Assembly (NCBI GenBank): GCA_021648025.1
Contig: JAKITO010000024.1
Span: 1-49,510, forward strand
Reading direction: 5' to 3'
DNA from: Paracoccaceae bacterium
GTDB lineage: Bacteria; Pseudomonadota; Alphaproteobacteria; Rhodobacterales; Rhodobacteraceae
DNA length: 49,510 nt
The notes under the pieces are model-generated. The model did no database searches. It had not been told where the DNA came from and saw nothing but the letters and a program-made list of their open reading frames with translations. Shown here one piece after another: positions 8,553-17,216 of the stretch (its first letter is position 1; each line of letters opens with the position of its first letter). The translations under genes were made by a program, and so were the position numbers.

Positions 8553-9686
8553 ATGGACGTGCCAGAAACTGAATTTGCGCCATGGAATGATGCGGATGAA
8601 AAGCCGCTGATCCGATTTCGCAATGTCACCAAACGGTTTGGTGAATTTGTCGCCATCGACGACCTTTCGCTTGATATCTATGAACAGGAATTTTTTGCCC
8701 TGCTTGGCCCCTCGGGTTGTGGCAAGACGACGATGATGCGGATGCTGGCGGGATTCGAGAATCCTTCGGAAGGGGATATCGAACTGGCCGGGCAAAACAT
8801 TGTGCCGGTGCCGCCCAACAAACGGGCGGTGAACATGATGTTTCAGTCTTACGCCCTTTTCCCCCACCTTTCGGTCTGGGACAATATCGCCTTTGGTCTG
8901 CGACGGGACCGGCTGCCCAAGGCACAGGTTCAGGCCCGCGTCGAAGAAATGTTGAAACTGACAAGGCTGGAAAGGTTCGCCACCCGTAAACCGCACCAGA
9001 TTTCCGGCGGGCAACGTCAAAGGGTGGCCTTGGCGCGGTCGCTGGCGAAGGCGCCTAAACTGTTGTTGCTGGACGAACCGTTGGGCGCATTGGACAAGAA
9101 GCTGCGGCAGGAAACCCAGTTTGAACTGATGGATATTCAGGAAAAAACCGGCACCACCTTTGTGATCGTCACCCATGATCAGGAAGAGGCGATGACCGTG
9201 GCCAGCCGGGTTGCCGTTATGGACGAAGGGCGACTTATTCAGGTGTCGACGCCTGCGGATTTGTATGAATGGCCGGACAATGTCTATGTCGCTGACTTCA
9301 TTGGTGATGTTAACCTGATCAAAGGCCGCACAACGGCCAGTGGAGACGAGCGTTACCGGATAGACTGGATCGACGGGCAACCGCCTTTGAATGGGGTATC
9401 AAAGACGGTGTTTTCGGACGGGCAGACCTGCCATCTGGCAATCCGCCCGGAAAAGATTACCATTTCCACTGACAAACCTGTCGATGCTGACAACGCCGTG
9501 CAAGGCAAGGTTCTGGACATTGCCTATCTTGGCAATCTTTCGACCTATCATGTTGAACTTGCCTCCGGCACGGTGATCAAGGCGCAGACATCCAACACCA
9601 GACGCATATCGCGGCGTTCGTTCACTTGGGAAGACCCTGTCTGGCTGTCCTGGACCGCCACCGCAGGCGTGATGTTGGCGCAATGA
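8553..9686 (+). CDS. potG: Polyamine ABC transporter ATP-binding protein (PotG-like)
   Basis: Cytoplasmic ATPase, 377 residues. Walker A GPSGCGKTT (about 52-60), Q-loop in MMFQSYALFPHLSVWDN, signature ISGGQRQRVALARSL, Walker B LLLLDEPLGALD, switch His in VIVTHDQEEA, then a TOBE domain to the end. ATG at 8553 directly abuts the ribosome site AGGGGGGG. GTG at 8559, two codons in, has a better 6-nt spacing and may be the true start. Downstream permease genes follow after 13 bp and then with 4-base overlap, so the complex is co-expressed. Confidence 0.93.
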   Translation: MDVPETEFAPWNDADEKPLIRFRNVTKRFGEFVAIDDLSLDIYEQEFFALLGPSGCGKTTMMRMLAGFENPSEGDIELAGQNIVPVPPNKRAVNMMFQSYALFPHLSVWDNIAFGLRRDRLPKAQVQARVEEMLKLTRLERFATRKPHQISGGQRQRVALARSLAKAPKLLLLDEPLGALDKKLRQETQFELMDIQEKTGTTFVIVTHDQEEAMTVASRVAVMDEGRLIQVSTPADLYEWPDNVYVADFIGDVNLIKGRTTASGDERYRIDWIDGQPPLNGVSKTVFSDGQTCHLAIRPEKITISTDKPVDADNAVQGKVLDIAYLGNLSTYHVELASGTVIKAQTSNTRRISRRSFTWEDPVWLSWTATAGVMLAQ

Positions 9687-9699
9687 TGGGGCGCGGCTG

Positions 9700-10581
9700 A
9701 TGCGTAAGTTCGCTCTGATCGCCGTTCCTTATTTGTGGCTATTGGCGCTGTTTTTGGTGCCGTTCCTGATCGTCCTGAAAATATCACTTTCCGATATCGC
9801 GCTGGCGATCCCGCCGTATGTGCCAAAATGGGACTGGGCGACAGGGTTTGGCGCGTTTTTCAGCCAGCTTGATTTCGAAAACTACATCTTCCTGACCGAA
9901 GACGATTTGTATTGGAAAGCCTATCTTTCCAGTTTCAAGATTGCCGCCATTTCAACCATGTTTACGCTTCTTATCGGCTATCCAATCGCTTACGGTATGG
10001 CCCGTTCCCCCGAGGAATGGCGGCCAACCCTGATGATGCTGATCATCCTGCCGTTCTGGACCAGCTTTCTGATCCGGGTCTACGCCTGGATGGGTATCCT
10101 AAGTCAGGAAGGCCTTTTGAACCAGTTTCTGCTTTGGACCGGCATTATCGCGGCACCTCTGACCATCCTCAACACCAATACCGCCGTCTATATCGGCATC
10201 GTTTACACCTATCTGCCCTTCATGATCCTGCCGATCTATGCGGCCCTGGACCGGATGGACGGGTCGTTGATCGAAGCCGCCGAAGACCTTGGGTGTTCGC
10301 GTCTCATGGCGTTCTGGCTGGTCACCATTCCCTTGTCAAAAAACGGCATTATCGCCGGCAGCTTTCTGGTGTTCATCCCTGCCTTGGGCGAATTTGTCAT
10401 CCCGTCGCTTTTGGGTGGGTCCGGCACGCTGATGATCGGCAAGGTGCTGTGGGAAGAGTTTTTCTCAAACCGCGACTGGCCGGTCGCCAGCGCCGTCGCC
10501 GTAATCCTGTTGCTGCTGCTGATCATCCCCATCGTGTTGTTCCAGCGTAACCAGCAAAAACAGGCGGAGGCAGAACAATGA
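9700..10581 (+). CDS. potH: Polyamine ABC transporter permease (PotH-like)
   Basis: Inner-membrane permease, 293 residues, the normal PotB/PotH length. It opens with a membrane segment (FALIAVPYLWLLALFLVPFLIVL), has a ~75-residue periplasmic loop, then five further segments. The coupling loop reads LIEAAEDLGCSRLMAFWLVT, followed by the PSLLGG motif typical of this subfamily. It overlaps the next permease gene by four bases (ATGA), so translation is probably coupled. Unlike the permease at 1085-2356 it has no large insertion. Confidence 0.94.
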   Translation: MRKFALIAVPYLWLLALFLVPFLIVLKISLSDIALAIPPYVPKWDWATGFGAFFSQLDFENYIFLTEDDLYWKAYLSSFKIAAISTMFTLLIGYPIAYGMARSPEEWRPTLMMLIILPFWTSFLIRVYAWMGILSQEGLLNQFLLWTGIIAAPLTILNTNTAVYIGIVYTYLPFMILPIYAALDRMDGSLIEAAEDLGCSRLMAFWLVTIPLSKNGIIAGSFLVFIPALGEFVIPSLLGGSGTLMIGKVLWEEFFSNRDWPVASAVAVILLLLLIIPIVLFQRNQQKQAEAEQ

Positions 10582-11396
10582 TACGTCTTAGTTGGTTTAA
10601 TGTGGTGTCACTGACGCTGGGGTTTGCGTTTCTTTACATCCCGATGGTCATTCTGGTGATCTACAGCTTCAACAAAAGCAAACTGGTCACCGTCTGGGGT
10701 GGGTTTTCGACCAAATGGTACGGTGAGTTGATGCAGAACGAGGCGTTTCTGGATGCCGCATGGGTGACCCTGAAGGTCGCTGTGATATCGTCTTCAATCG
10801 CCACCGTGTTGGGCACCATGGCGGCACTTGTGCTGGTGCGCGCGGGGCGCTTTTCCGGGCGGATGTTATTTTCCGGGATGATCTATGCACCATTGGTGAT
10901 GCCCGAAGTCATCACCGGCCTGTCGCTGTTGCTGTTGTTCATTGGCCTCGGCCTTGATCGCGGGGTTCTGACCATCGTTCTGGCGCATACCACGTTTTCA
11001 ATGTGTTATGTCTCGGTTGTGGTCTCGTCCCGGCTGGTCACATTCGACTGGTCGCTGGAAGAGGCGGCGCTGGATCTGGGATGCTCAAAAACCGAAGCGT
11101 TCCGGCTGGTGACCCTGCCGATCATTGCGCCTGCGGTGATCGCAGGCTGGCTGCTCGCGTTCACCCTGTCGCTTGATGACCTGGTGATCGCTTCGTTCAC
11201 CTCCGGTCCCTCTGCCACCACCTTGCCGATCAAGATATTCTCGGCGGTGCGCCTTGGGGTCAGCCCAGAGATTAACGCGCTTTCGACTATCATGATCACC
11301 ATTGTCGCGGTTGGGGTAATCACCGCCTCGCTGGTGTCAAAACGCCAGCTTGTGCGCCAAAAGCGCGAGGAGCAGGCGGCATTCCGGGCGCAATGA
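10578..11396 (+). CDS. potI: Polyamine ABC transporter permease (PotI-like)
   Basis: Second permease subunit, 272 residues, normal for PotC/PotI. Membrane segments flank the coupling loop LEEAALDLGCSKTEAFRLVTLP, followed by LAFTLSLDDLVIASFTSGP, which is diagnostic of the family. The ATG overlaps the potH stop and its own stop overlaps the next gene by four bases. It forms a heterodimeric channel with the PotH-like protein. Confidence 0.94.
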   Translation: MIRLSWFNVVSLTLGFAFLYIPMVILVIYSFNKSKLVTVWGGFSTKWYGELMQNEAFLDAAWVTLKVAVISSSIATVLGTMAALVLVRAGRFSGRMLFSGMIYAPLVMPEVITGLSLLLLFIGLGLDRGVLTIVLAHTTFSMCYVSVVVSSRLVTFDWSLEEAALDLGCSKTEAFRLVTLPIIAPAVIAGWLLAFTLSLDDLVIASFTSGPSATTLPIKIFSAVRLGVSPEINALSTIMITIVAVGVITASLVSKRQLVRQKREEQAAFRAQ

Positions 11397-12703
11397 GACG
11401 AATATTTCCCGACTTTGCCTATGGGCCCGGCCCCCGCGATGGATGCTGGTGGGATGAAACCATTGCCGCCCCCGACTGGCCGGTATTGCAAGGCGATATC
11501 AAAGCGGACGTGGGCGTCATCGGCGGCGGGTTCACCGGTATCTCGGCCGCCCTGCATCTGGCCGAGGCCGGGGCAAATGTTGCCGTGCTTGAGGCGCAAA
11601 CGCCCGGTTGGGGTGCGTCGGGGCGCAATGGGGGCTTTTGTTGTCTGGGTGGGGCGGCGCTTGAAAGTTCGGATATGATCCGAACCTTTGGAACCGGGCA
11701 GGCCGATGAATTCCAACGTGCGGAACTGGATGCTGTGGCACTGGCCGCCGACCTTATCGACCGGTTGGGTCTGGAAGTTGACCGGCACTCGCAAGGTGAG
11801 ACGCAGATGGCGCATAACGCCAGAGCCATGTCCCATCTGCGTCGAGAAGCGAGCAAGGACGCAAGCGCCAGATTGGTCGAAGCCGCTGATTTGGCGGGTG
11901 CGGGCATGAATGGTACGTTTCACGGCGCGCTGACCAAACCTGTCGGGTTTGGTCTGAACCCGCGTAAATATCTGTTTGGTATTGCACAGGGCGCACAAAC
12001 TGCGGGCGCGCTACTGTTCCAGCAAAGCCCGGTTTCTGCCATTTCGCATGGCCGTGGCTTTACCCTGCAAACGCCGCAAGGCCGGGTGACGTGCAAAAAC
12101 CTGATTATCGCCACCAATGGTTACTCTAGTGAGGATCTGCCCGATTGGCTGGCCGCGCGTTATTTGCCGACGCAATCGGCGGTTCTGGTGACCCGCCCGC
12201 TAAGTGATGGCGAACTGAACAGTCAAGGCTGGACCAGCGACCAGATGGCTTATGACACTCGCAATCTGTTGCATTATTTTCGACTGATGCCGGACCGGCG
12301 GTTCCTGTTTGGTATGCGGGGTGGTTTGTTGTCCTCGCGCGCGTCGGAACAAAGGGTTCATGCCGCTGTTCGGCGCGACTTTGAAAAGATGTTTCCGGCT
12401 TGGAAAGCGGTTGAATCGCCGTATCACTGGTCCGGCATGGTCTGTATTTCGCGTGCCCGTGTGCCTTTTGTCGGCCCGGTTCCAGGGCATTCGGGCATGT
12501 TTGCCGGGCTGGCTTATCATGGCAACGGCGTTGCCATGGGCGGGTATTCCGGGCGGTTGCTGGCCGATCTGGCAATGGGGCGTGTTCCTGATTTGGCGTA
12601 CCCAACGATGATGCGCCAACCCCCAAGACGGTTCCCGTTGGGGCGGTTTCGGCGGGCGTTGATGCCGCCGGTTTATGGTTGGATGGGGCTGCGTGATCTT
12701 TAG
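11393..12703 (+). CDS. FAD-dependent amine oxidoreductase (PuuB/DAO family)
   Basis: Flavoprotein oxidase or dehydrogenase, 436 residues. The N-terminal Rossmann motif VGVIGGGFTGISAALHL (GGGFTG at 44-49) is followed by the ribose-binding Glu (VLEAQ, E67) and GASGRNGG (74-81). The C-terminal YHGNGVAMGGYSGRLLADL completes the FAD-binding site. The family includes gamma-glutamylputrescine oxidase PuuB and D-amino-acid/sarcosine oxidases. Its four-base overlap with potI and place in a potFGHI operon favour oxidation of an imported or glutamylated polyamine. No gamma-glutamylputrescine synthetase gene is in the window, so the exact substrate is open. Confidence 0.88.
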   Translation: MRRIFPDFAYGPGPRDGCWWDETIAAPDWPVLQGDIKADVGVIGGGFTGISAALHLAEAGANVAVLEAQTPGWGASGRNGGFCCLGGAALESSDMIRTFGTGQADEFQRAELDAVALAADLIDRLGLEVDRHSQGETQMAHNARAMSHLRREASKDASARLVEAADLAGAGMNGTFHGALTKPVGFGLNPRKYLFGIAQGAQTAGALLFQQSPVSAISHGRGFTLQTPQGRVTCKNLIIATNGYSSEDLPDWLAARYLPTQSAVLVTRPLSDGELNSQGWTSDQMAYDTRNLLHYFRLMPDRRFLFGMRGGLLSSRASEQRVHAAVRRDFEKMFPAWKAVESPYHWSGMVCISRARVPFVGPVPGHSGMFAGLAYHGNGVAMGGYSGRLLADLAMGRVPDLAYPTMMRQPPRRFPLGRFRRALMPPVYGWMGLRDL

Positions 12704-12784
12704 CCAATTGGCGCGATAATGTTGACACCGGTGGGGCAATCGCCCATCTCGTTGGCAAAACAGGCCAAATCGAAGGGCGAGTAG

Positions 12785-14104
12785 ATGAAAATTGCGATGA
12801 TTGGGACCGGATACGTCGGTCTGGTCTCTGGGGTGTGTTTCTCGGATTTTGGCCATGATGTGGTTTGCGTCGACAAGGACCCCAAAAAGATCAAAATGTT
12901 GCGCCGGGGCGAAGTGCCGATTTACGAACCCGGCCTTCAGGCGCTGATGGTCACCAATGTTGACGCCGGGCGGCTGACATTTTCCGAAGATCTGGCCAAG
13001 GCGGTGGACGGTGCAGAGGCCGTTTTTATCGCTGTCGGCACACCAACCCGGCGCGGTGACGGGCACGCGGATTTAACCTATGTCATGGCGGCGGCCAAAG
13101 AAATTGCTGCGGCGATCAAAAGTTACACTGTTGTCGTCACCAAATCGACCGTGCCCGTGGGCACCAACCGCGCCGTCAAACAGGCCATCGCCAAGGCCAA
13201 TCCGAAGGCGGAATTTGATGTGGCCTCGAACCCGGAATTCCTGCGCGAAGGGGCGGCGATTGATGATTTCATGCGCCCCGACCGGGTGGTTGTCGGGGTC
13301 CAGCAGGCCCGCGCCGCCGAGGTGATGAACAAGATTTACCGGCCTTTGTACCTGCGCGATTTCCCGGTGCTGATTACTGATCTGGAAAGCGCGGAAATGA
13401 TCAAATACGCCGCCAATGCGTTTCTGGCCACCAAAATTACCTTTATCAACGAGATTGCCGCCCTGTGTGAACGCACCGGGGCCGATGTGAAACAGGTAAG
13501 CCACGGCATGGGTCTTGACGGGCGCATTGGCAATAAGTTCCTGCATGCGGGGCCGGGTTATGGGGGCTCATGTTTTCCTAAAGATACCAAAGCTTTGGCG
13601 CGTATTGGTCAGGAACATGGGTTGCCAATGCAGATCACCGAGACAGTGATCAAGGTCAACGATGAAATGCGCCGCCGGATGACCGACAAGATCACCGATT
13701 TGATGGATGGGGCCGTCGCGGGTAAGATTATTGCCATTTTGGGCGTCACCTTCAAGCCAAACACCGACGACATGCGCGATGCCCCCTCGCTGACCATTGT
13801 GCCTGCATTGATCGGAGCCGGCGCCAAAGTGCGCGTGGTCGATCCGCAAGGCCGGCGTGAAGGGGTCGATTTATTACCCGGGGTGAATTGGGTCGAGGAC
13901 GCCTATAAGGCGGCGCAAAATGCCGATGCGGTGGTGATCCTGACAGAATGGAATGAATTTCGCGCACTTGATCTGAAACGTCTTGCCAAACGCATGGCGA
14001 CGCCGGTTATGGCGGATTTGCGCAACATCTATTCCGCGCATGATGCCAAACGCGCGGGGTTCCAGCGTTATGTCTCGGTTGGACGGCAGGATTTCATCGC
14101 CTAA
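12785..14104 (+). CDS. ugd: UDP-glucose 6-dehydrogenase
   Basis: Oxidises UDP-glucose to UDP-glucuronate with two NAD, supplying surface polysaccharide synthesis. It has 439 residues, the family length. The NAD-binding motif GTGYVG is at 7-12, VGTPTRRGDGHADL and KSTVPVGT follow, EMIKYAANAFLATKI carries the central helix, and the catalytic Cys is C263 in GPGYGGSCFPKD. The C-terminal domain has GVTFKPNTDDMRDAPS. It starts 81 bp after the FAD oxidoreductase and shares no function with either neighbour block. GAAGGGCGAG lies before the ATG. Confidence 0.96.
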   Translation: MKIAMIGTGYVGLVSGVCFSDFGHDVVCVDKDPKKIKMLRRGEVPIYEPGLQALMVTNVDAGRLTFSEDLAKAVDGAEAVFIAVGTPTRRGDGHADLTYVMAAAKEIAAAIKSYTVVVTKSTVPVGTNRAVKQAIAKANPKAEFDVASNPEFLREGAAIDDFMRPDRVVVGVQQARAAEVMNKIYRPLYLRDFPVLITDLESAEMIKYAANAFLATKITFINEIAALCERTGADVKQVSHGMGLDGRIGNKFLHAGPGYGGSCFPKDTKALARIGQEHGLPMQITETVIKVNDEMRRRMTDKITDLMDGAVAGKIIAILGVTFKPNTDDMRDAPSLTIVPALIGAGAKVRVVDPQGRREGVDLLPGVNWVEDAYKAAQNADAVVILTEWNEFRALDLKRLAKRMATPVMADLRNIYSAHDAKRAGFQRYVSVGRQDFIA

Positions 14105-14259
14105 GTGCCCGATTCAAAACCCCAGATCGGTGCAAATTGGGTGAACTTGCCTCTGATCTAAGTTGTATTTCGCTCAAATGCCAGCATTTCAGCGCTCAAA
14201 GCGCCTTGTCAGAGAGAAATTCACCTCAATTTCTTTCGCCTGGGGTTTCAAATCAGACA
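14105..14259. terminator. Convergent intergenic region with nested inverted repeats
   Basis: The gap lies between convergent ugd (+) and flgD (-). Outer arms at 14111-14125 and 14240-14254 match at 13 of 15 positions (core AAACCCCAG/CTGGGGTTT). Inside lie GCGC-TCAAA-GCGC (14192-14204) and AGAAATT-CACCTC-AATTTCT (14215-14234, extendable to about 10 bp with one G-T pair). The nested symmetry suits a bidirectional termination region. No long T-run is present, so this is moderate-confidence. Confidence 0.4.
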
Positions 14260-14922
14260 CTAAGGGTCGCGCAGCCCTGTGACCGAGGATGACAGGACGG
14301 CCTGCCCGCCTTCAAGGATCAAAATGATGTCGCCATTTAAAACCTGTGCTTCGGTGACACGGCTGTAAACTTCGGCCTGCTCGGAAAGGATAAGTTCATC
14401 GTCCGCAAAGCTCTCTACTGTGAAACTATAGGTGCCTTCCGGCAATGGATTGCCATCGTCATCCAGCCCGGCCCATTCAACCGGCTGGGCCGAAACCGGG
14501 ATTGCGTTGCGCTGAACTTCGACGCCGTTCTCATCGTAAACAACCAATTCTACCCGGTCCGCAACCGCTGCGGGGTTTGGTGATAGGGTTATTGGTGCGC
14601 TGCCATCAAAAAATGCAGGCGTAACGGCGCGGGCCTCCATGCCGACCCAGTTGGCCAGGGACGAAATATTGCTGCCGCTCAGTTGTTCGGAGATCAGTTG
14701 CAGCGTATCATTGGTCAGAACCTGCTGTTCAACGGCTGAAAACTGGGCCAATTGCGAGGCATATTCAGACGAGCTTATCGGGTCCATCGGGTCCTGATAT
14801 TTGGCCTGAGCTGTCAGCATTTTCAGAAAAGTATCAAAATCTGATGCCAGATCGAGGGTTTGAGACACGGAAGCCGTTTGGCTTGGAGGCAGCGTTACAG
14901 TGGTGGATACTTCGTTGATCAT
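14260..14922 (-). CDS. flgD: Flagellar hook assembly scaffold FlgD
   Basis: Hook-capping protein needed to polymerise FlgE, secreted through the flagellar export gate; 220 residues. The N-terminal FlgD signature is clear: FDTFLKMLTAQAKYQDPMDP then SSEYASQLAQFSAVEQQ (about 29-66). The C-terminal half has the FlgD Ig/tudor-like region with PVEWAGLDDDGNPLPEGTYSF. It is co-transcribed with fliK, five bases upstream. No flgE gene is present in the window. Confidence 0.95.
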   Translation of the reverse strand: MINEVSTTVTLPPSQTASVSQTLDLASDFDTFLKMLTAQAKYQDPMDPISSSEYASQLAQFSAVEQQVLTNDTLQLISEQLSGSNISSLANWVGMEARAVTPAFFDGSAPITLSPNPAAVADRVELVVYDENGVEVQRNAIPVSAQPVEWAGLDDDGNPLPEGTYSFTVESFADDELILSEQAEVYSRVTEAQVLNGDIILILEGGQAVLSSSVTGLRDP

Positions 14923-14927
14923 TTGCG

Positions 14928-16439
14928 TTACAACCTTAGGTCAAGCCCGGACGGTTGAGACGCCCTGGCGGTTTCAATTTGGATAGAACCAACAGCGTCG
15001 CGTTGGTCATCGGGGCTGGTCGGAAGTTTTGTTTCAACGTCAGTCGAATCGCCATCCGAACCATGGCTGCTCTCGCCACCGGAAAACTCAAAACCGATGT
15101 TCTGATATCCCAATTCGCGGAACTCTTTGGCCAATTGATCAATGTGACGGCGCATCAGGTCCAGGGTTTCGACACGTTCAGCAACAATTGACACGGTGAC
15201 GCCCAATTCGGTCGTGGACAGGACCATGCGAACGCGCCCAAGTTCTTCCGGGTTCAAAGCAATTTCTATTTTGTTATTTTGCGTGCGCATCACGGCTTCG
15301 GCCATCTGCGAGGCCACCATCCGCGCCGTTTCGGGGCGCGCCAACATGGTTTCGGCGGCGCGCAAATTCCCGGTTTGAAGGCCAGGTTCAGAAAGCGGCG
15401 TCACAAAAAGTTCTGATGGCATGGATTCGGACACCAGTATGTTCTGCTCGGCCATTGGCCTCATGATCGCGGCACTGAGGGTTTGGGCCTGTACCGCTTT
15501 CATTTGGGCAGCAGTTTGCAACGGTGCCTTTGTACTGGGTGCGGTGGCTGCATCATTTATCTGGGCAATGTCACCAGGAATGGACCGTCCAGAACGGGAT
15601 GTCGAAAATCCGTCGACCGGGGTGTAGCTATCTCTGCTACCAAAAACACTGTTACCAAAAATAACGCTTTGCTTGGATGTTTCGCTGGCTGCAATACCGG
15701 GGGTCAAGGGTACGCCGTCAGGAGCTGGGCGTGATATACCATCTTTTACCGACTCAATTGGAGGTTTTTCACCATAGATACCGTTCTTGGGTATTTGATA
15801 GGTTAGGTTACCCGGCACGGTATTTTGCTCCTTGGGCGTGCTTGGAACAAGGTCATTGCGGCTTGGCTTATCTGTCAACTCGCCCATTTTCGGGGCATCA
15901 TGATCGCCCGCAAACAAGGGGTTCGGGACGCGAGTGGCCCGTGGGTCAAATGAACCGGATCTGGGCCTGTCAGTCGGCAGTTCCGACGCTTGCCCGGGCA
16001 ACAGCGGGTTATTCAACGTCAGGGCAGCCTGACTTGAGAGCTGTCTTGGTAAAACAGGTTGTTGGCCAAGCAGATCAGAGGTTTCAGGTGGTCGCGATGT
16101 CGCAAACAGTTTATTCTCTGAATTCCCTGTTTCTGACCCTACATCGGTCGAAAATGGTTTTAGGGAAATTTCGCCAACTACCTGGTGCGGGTTTTCGACA
16201 CTTCCGTCTGATGGCCCGATAATTTGCTGTTGCGACCCATCATCCGGGTCGGCACCATCCAGCAAAACCTCAAGCACCCTATCCGTGGGTATATCTGGTT
16301 CGACCGCGCCCGATTCTCCTGCCTGCTCAAAGTGAACATCGAATTCCTCTCCTTGTCGAGAAGTGGGCGATGCGTTTTTGGGCGCGGCTGCCGTCAAAAG
16401 ATTTGACACAGGACCATCTGATAATTGAACTGTTTGCAT
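14928..16439 (-). CDS. fliK: Flagellar hook-length control protein FliK
   Basis: Secreted ruler protein that sets hook length and triggers the FlhB substrate switch; 503 residues. The N-terminal ~360 residues are low-complexity, Pro/Ser/Thr/Gln-rich and poorly conserved, as usual for FliK. The C-terminal FliK domain (about 375-460) is recognisable: NKIEIALNPEELGRVRMVLS, VSIVAERVETLDLMRRHIDQL, then FRELGYQNIGFEFSGGESS. It is divergent from flgJ, with a CtrA-like box between them, and followed closely by flgD. Confidence 0.9.
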   Translation of the reverse strand: MQTVQLSDGPVSNLLTAAAPKNASPTSRQGEEFDVHFEQAGESGAVEPDIPTDRVLEVLLDGADPDDGSQQQIIGPSDGSVENPHQVVGEISLKPFSTDVGSETGNSENKLFATSRPPETSDLLGQQPVLPRQLSSQAALTLNNPLLPGQASELPTDRPRSGSFDPRATRVPNPLFAGDHDAPKMGELTDKPSRNDLVPSTPKEQNTVPGNLTYQIPKNGIYGEKPPIESVKDGISRPAPDGVPLTPGIAASETSKQSVIFGNSVFGSRDSYTPVDGFSTSRSGRSIPGDIAQINDAATAPSTKAPLQTAAQMKAVQAQTLSAAIMRPMAEQNILVSESMPSELFVTPLSEPGLQTGNLRAAETMLARPETARMVASQMAEAVMRTQNNKIEIALNPEELGRVRMVLSTTELGVTVSIVAERVETLDLMRRHIDQLAKEFRELGYQNIGFEFSGGESSHGSDGDSTDVETKLPTSPDDQRDAVGSIQIETARASQPSGLDLRL

Positions 16440-16489
16440 GTTCTCTCGGTGTTCTACCTAGTTGCAAAAACACTCTGACCCGCAATCAG

Positions 16490-16505
16490 TTACAATTTTT
16501 TTAAC
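16490..16505 (+). promoter_or_regulatory. CtrA-like box in the fliK/flgJ divergent region
   Basis: TTAC-N7-TTAAC (16490-16505), one base from the alphaproteobacterial CtrA consensus TTAA-N7-TTAAC. It lies in the 113-bp region between divergent fliK and flgJ. Similar spaced sites occur before other flagellar units in this window (17310, 21355, 36242). Confidence 0.5.
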
Positions 16506-16552
16506 TGCTTTGAGTCCATGTTGGTAAAAATCTCTGCAATTCGAGGCATTTT

Positions 16553-16867
16553 ATGAAACCAATCACCATGGCCGACCCAAATCCGGTCACCCAACGCATT
16601 CGCGCCAAAGAACCTGATGACCCGCACGCCAAACGGAATGCGGCCTTACGCAAGGCCGCCACCGACCTTGAGACGGCCTTTCTGGCAGAGATGCTGAAAT
16701 CAACCGGTCTTGGCAAAACGAGCGATACCTTTGGCGGAGGTGCCGGTGAGGATCAGTTCAATTCTCTTTTGATCCGGGCACAGGCCGAACAAATGACCCG
16801 CGCAGGAGGGATCGGGTTGGCAGAATCACTTTACCACGCACTTTTGGAGAAAGAAAATGACACTTAG
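16553..16867 (+). CDS. flgJ: Rod-binding protein FlgJ (N-terminal domain only)
   Basis: Rod scaffold/cap protein, 104 residues. It contains only the rod-binding domain: AATDLETAFLAEMLKSTGLGK, then GGAGEDQFNSLLIRAQAEQMTRAGGIGLAESLYHAL. The muramidase domain of enterobacterial FlgJ is absent. In Rhodobacter the separate lytic transglycosylase SltF supplies that activity, and a candidate lies at 30323-31147 here. The start ATG has GAGG 6 nt upstream. Its end overlaps flgN by 11 bases. Confidence 0.88.
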   Translation: MKPITMADPNPVTQRIRAKEPDDPHAKRNAALRKAATDLETAFLAEMLKSTGLGKTSDTFGGGAGEDQFNSLLIRAQAEQMTRAGGIGLAESLYHALLEKENDT

Positions 16868-17216
16868 AAATGCACAAACCCTTATTGACGATCTTGATAC
16901 CCTTCTGGATCAGGAACGATTGGCGCTGGTTCGCGGCGATCTGGAAATGCTGGGACGGATGCTGGCCCAAAAGCAGGAACTGATTGATAATATCAATGCA
17001 ACTGATTCTCTGGAGCGCGCGCATCTGAGTGAGGTGCATGACAAAGTCACCCGCAATCAGGAACTGTTGAACAGCGCGATGGAGGGCATCCGCGCCGTCG
17101 CCAGCCGCATGGCCGATTTGCGCCGGGTCCGTCAGGGATTGGAAACATACGATCAATCCGGGCAGAAAACGCGGTTTGAAACCCAGACACAGCCAAGTGT
17201 GGAAAAACGCGCATAG
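16857..17216 (+). CDS. flgN: FlgN-like flagellar export chaperone
   Basis: Small helical cytoplasmic protein, 119 residues, of the size and heptad pattern of FlgN, the chaperone of hook-filament junction proteins FlgK and FlgL. Residues 1-60 form a long amphipathic helix (LIDDLDTLLDQERLALVRGD, then MLAQKQELIDNI), followed by a second helix around LNSAMEGIRAVASRMADLRR. It overlaps flgJ and precedes the flagellin leader. The family call rests on length, helical pattern and location; flgK and flgL are not in the window. Confidence 0.72.
   Translation: MTLRNAQTLIDDLDTLLDQERLALVRGDLEMLGRMLAQKQELIDNINATDSLERAHLSEVHDKVTRNQELLNSAMEGIRAVASRMADLRRVRQGLETYDQSGQKTRFETQTQPSVEKRA

Noticed and set aside
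8505..9380. 291-residue minus-strand open frame
   Set aside because: Antisense to the ATPase gene potG, whose motifs are all intact.
11006..11998. 330-residue minus-strand open frame
   Set aside because: Spans parts of potI and the FAD oxidoreductase on the other strand, with no ribosome site or domain.
12721..12750. TTGACA before ugd as a promoter
   Set aside because: The hexamer is perfect, but at 16-18 nt spacing no acceptable -10 is found.
12200..13066. 288-residue minus-strand open frame across the oxidoreductase/ugd junction
   Set aside because: Opposite strand of two well-supported genes; low-complexity His/Arg/Pro composition.
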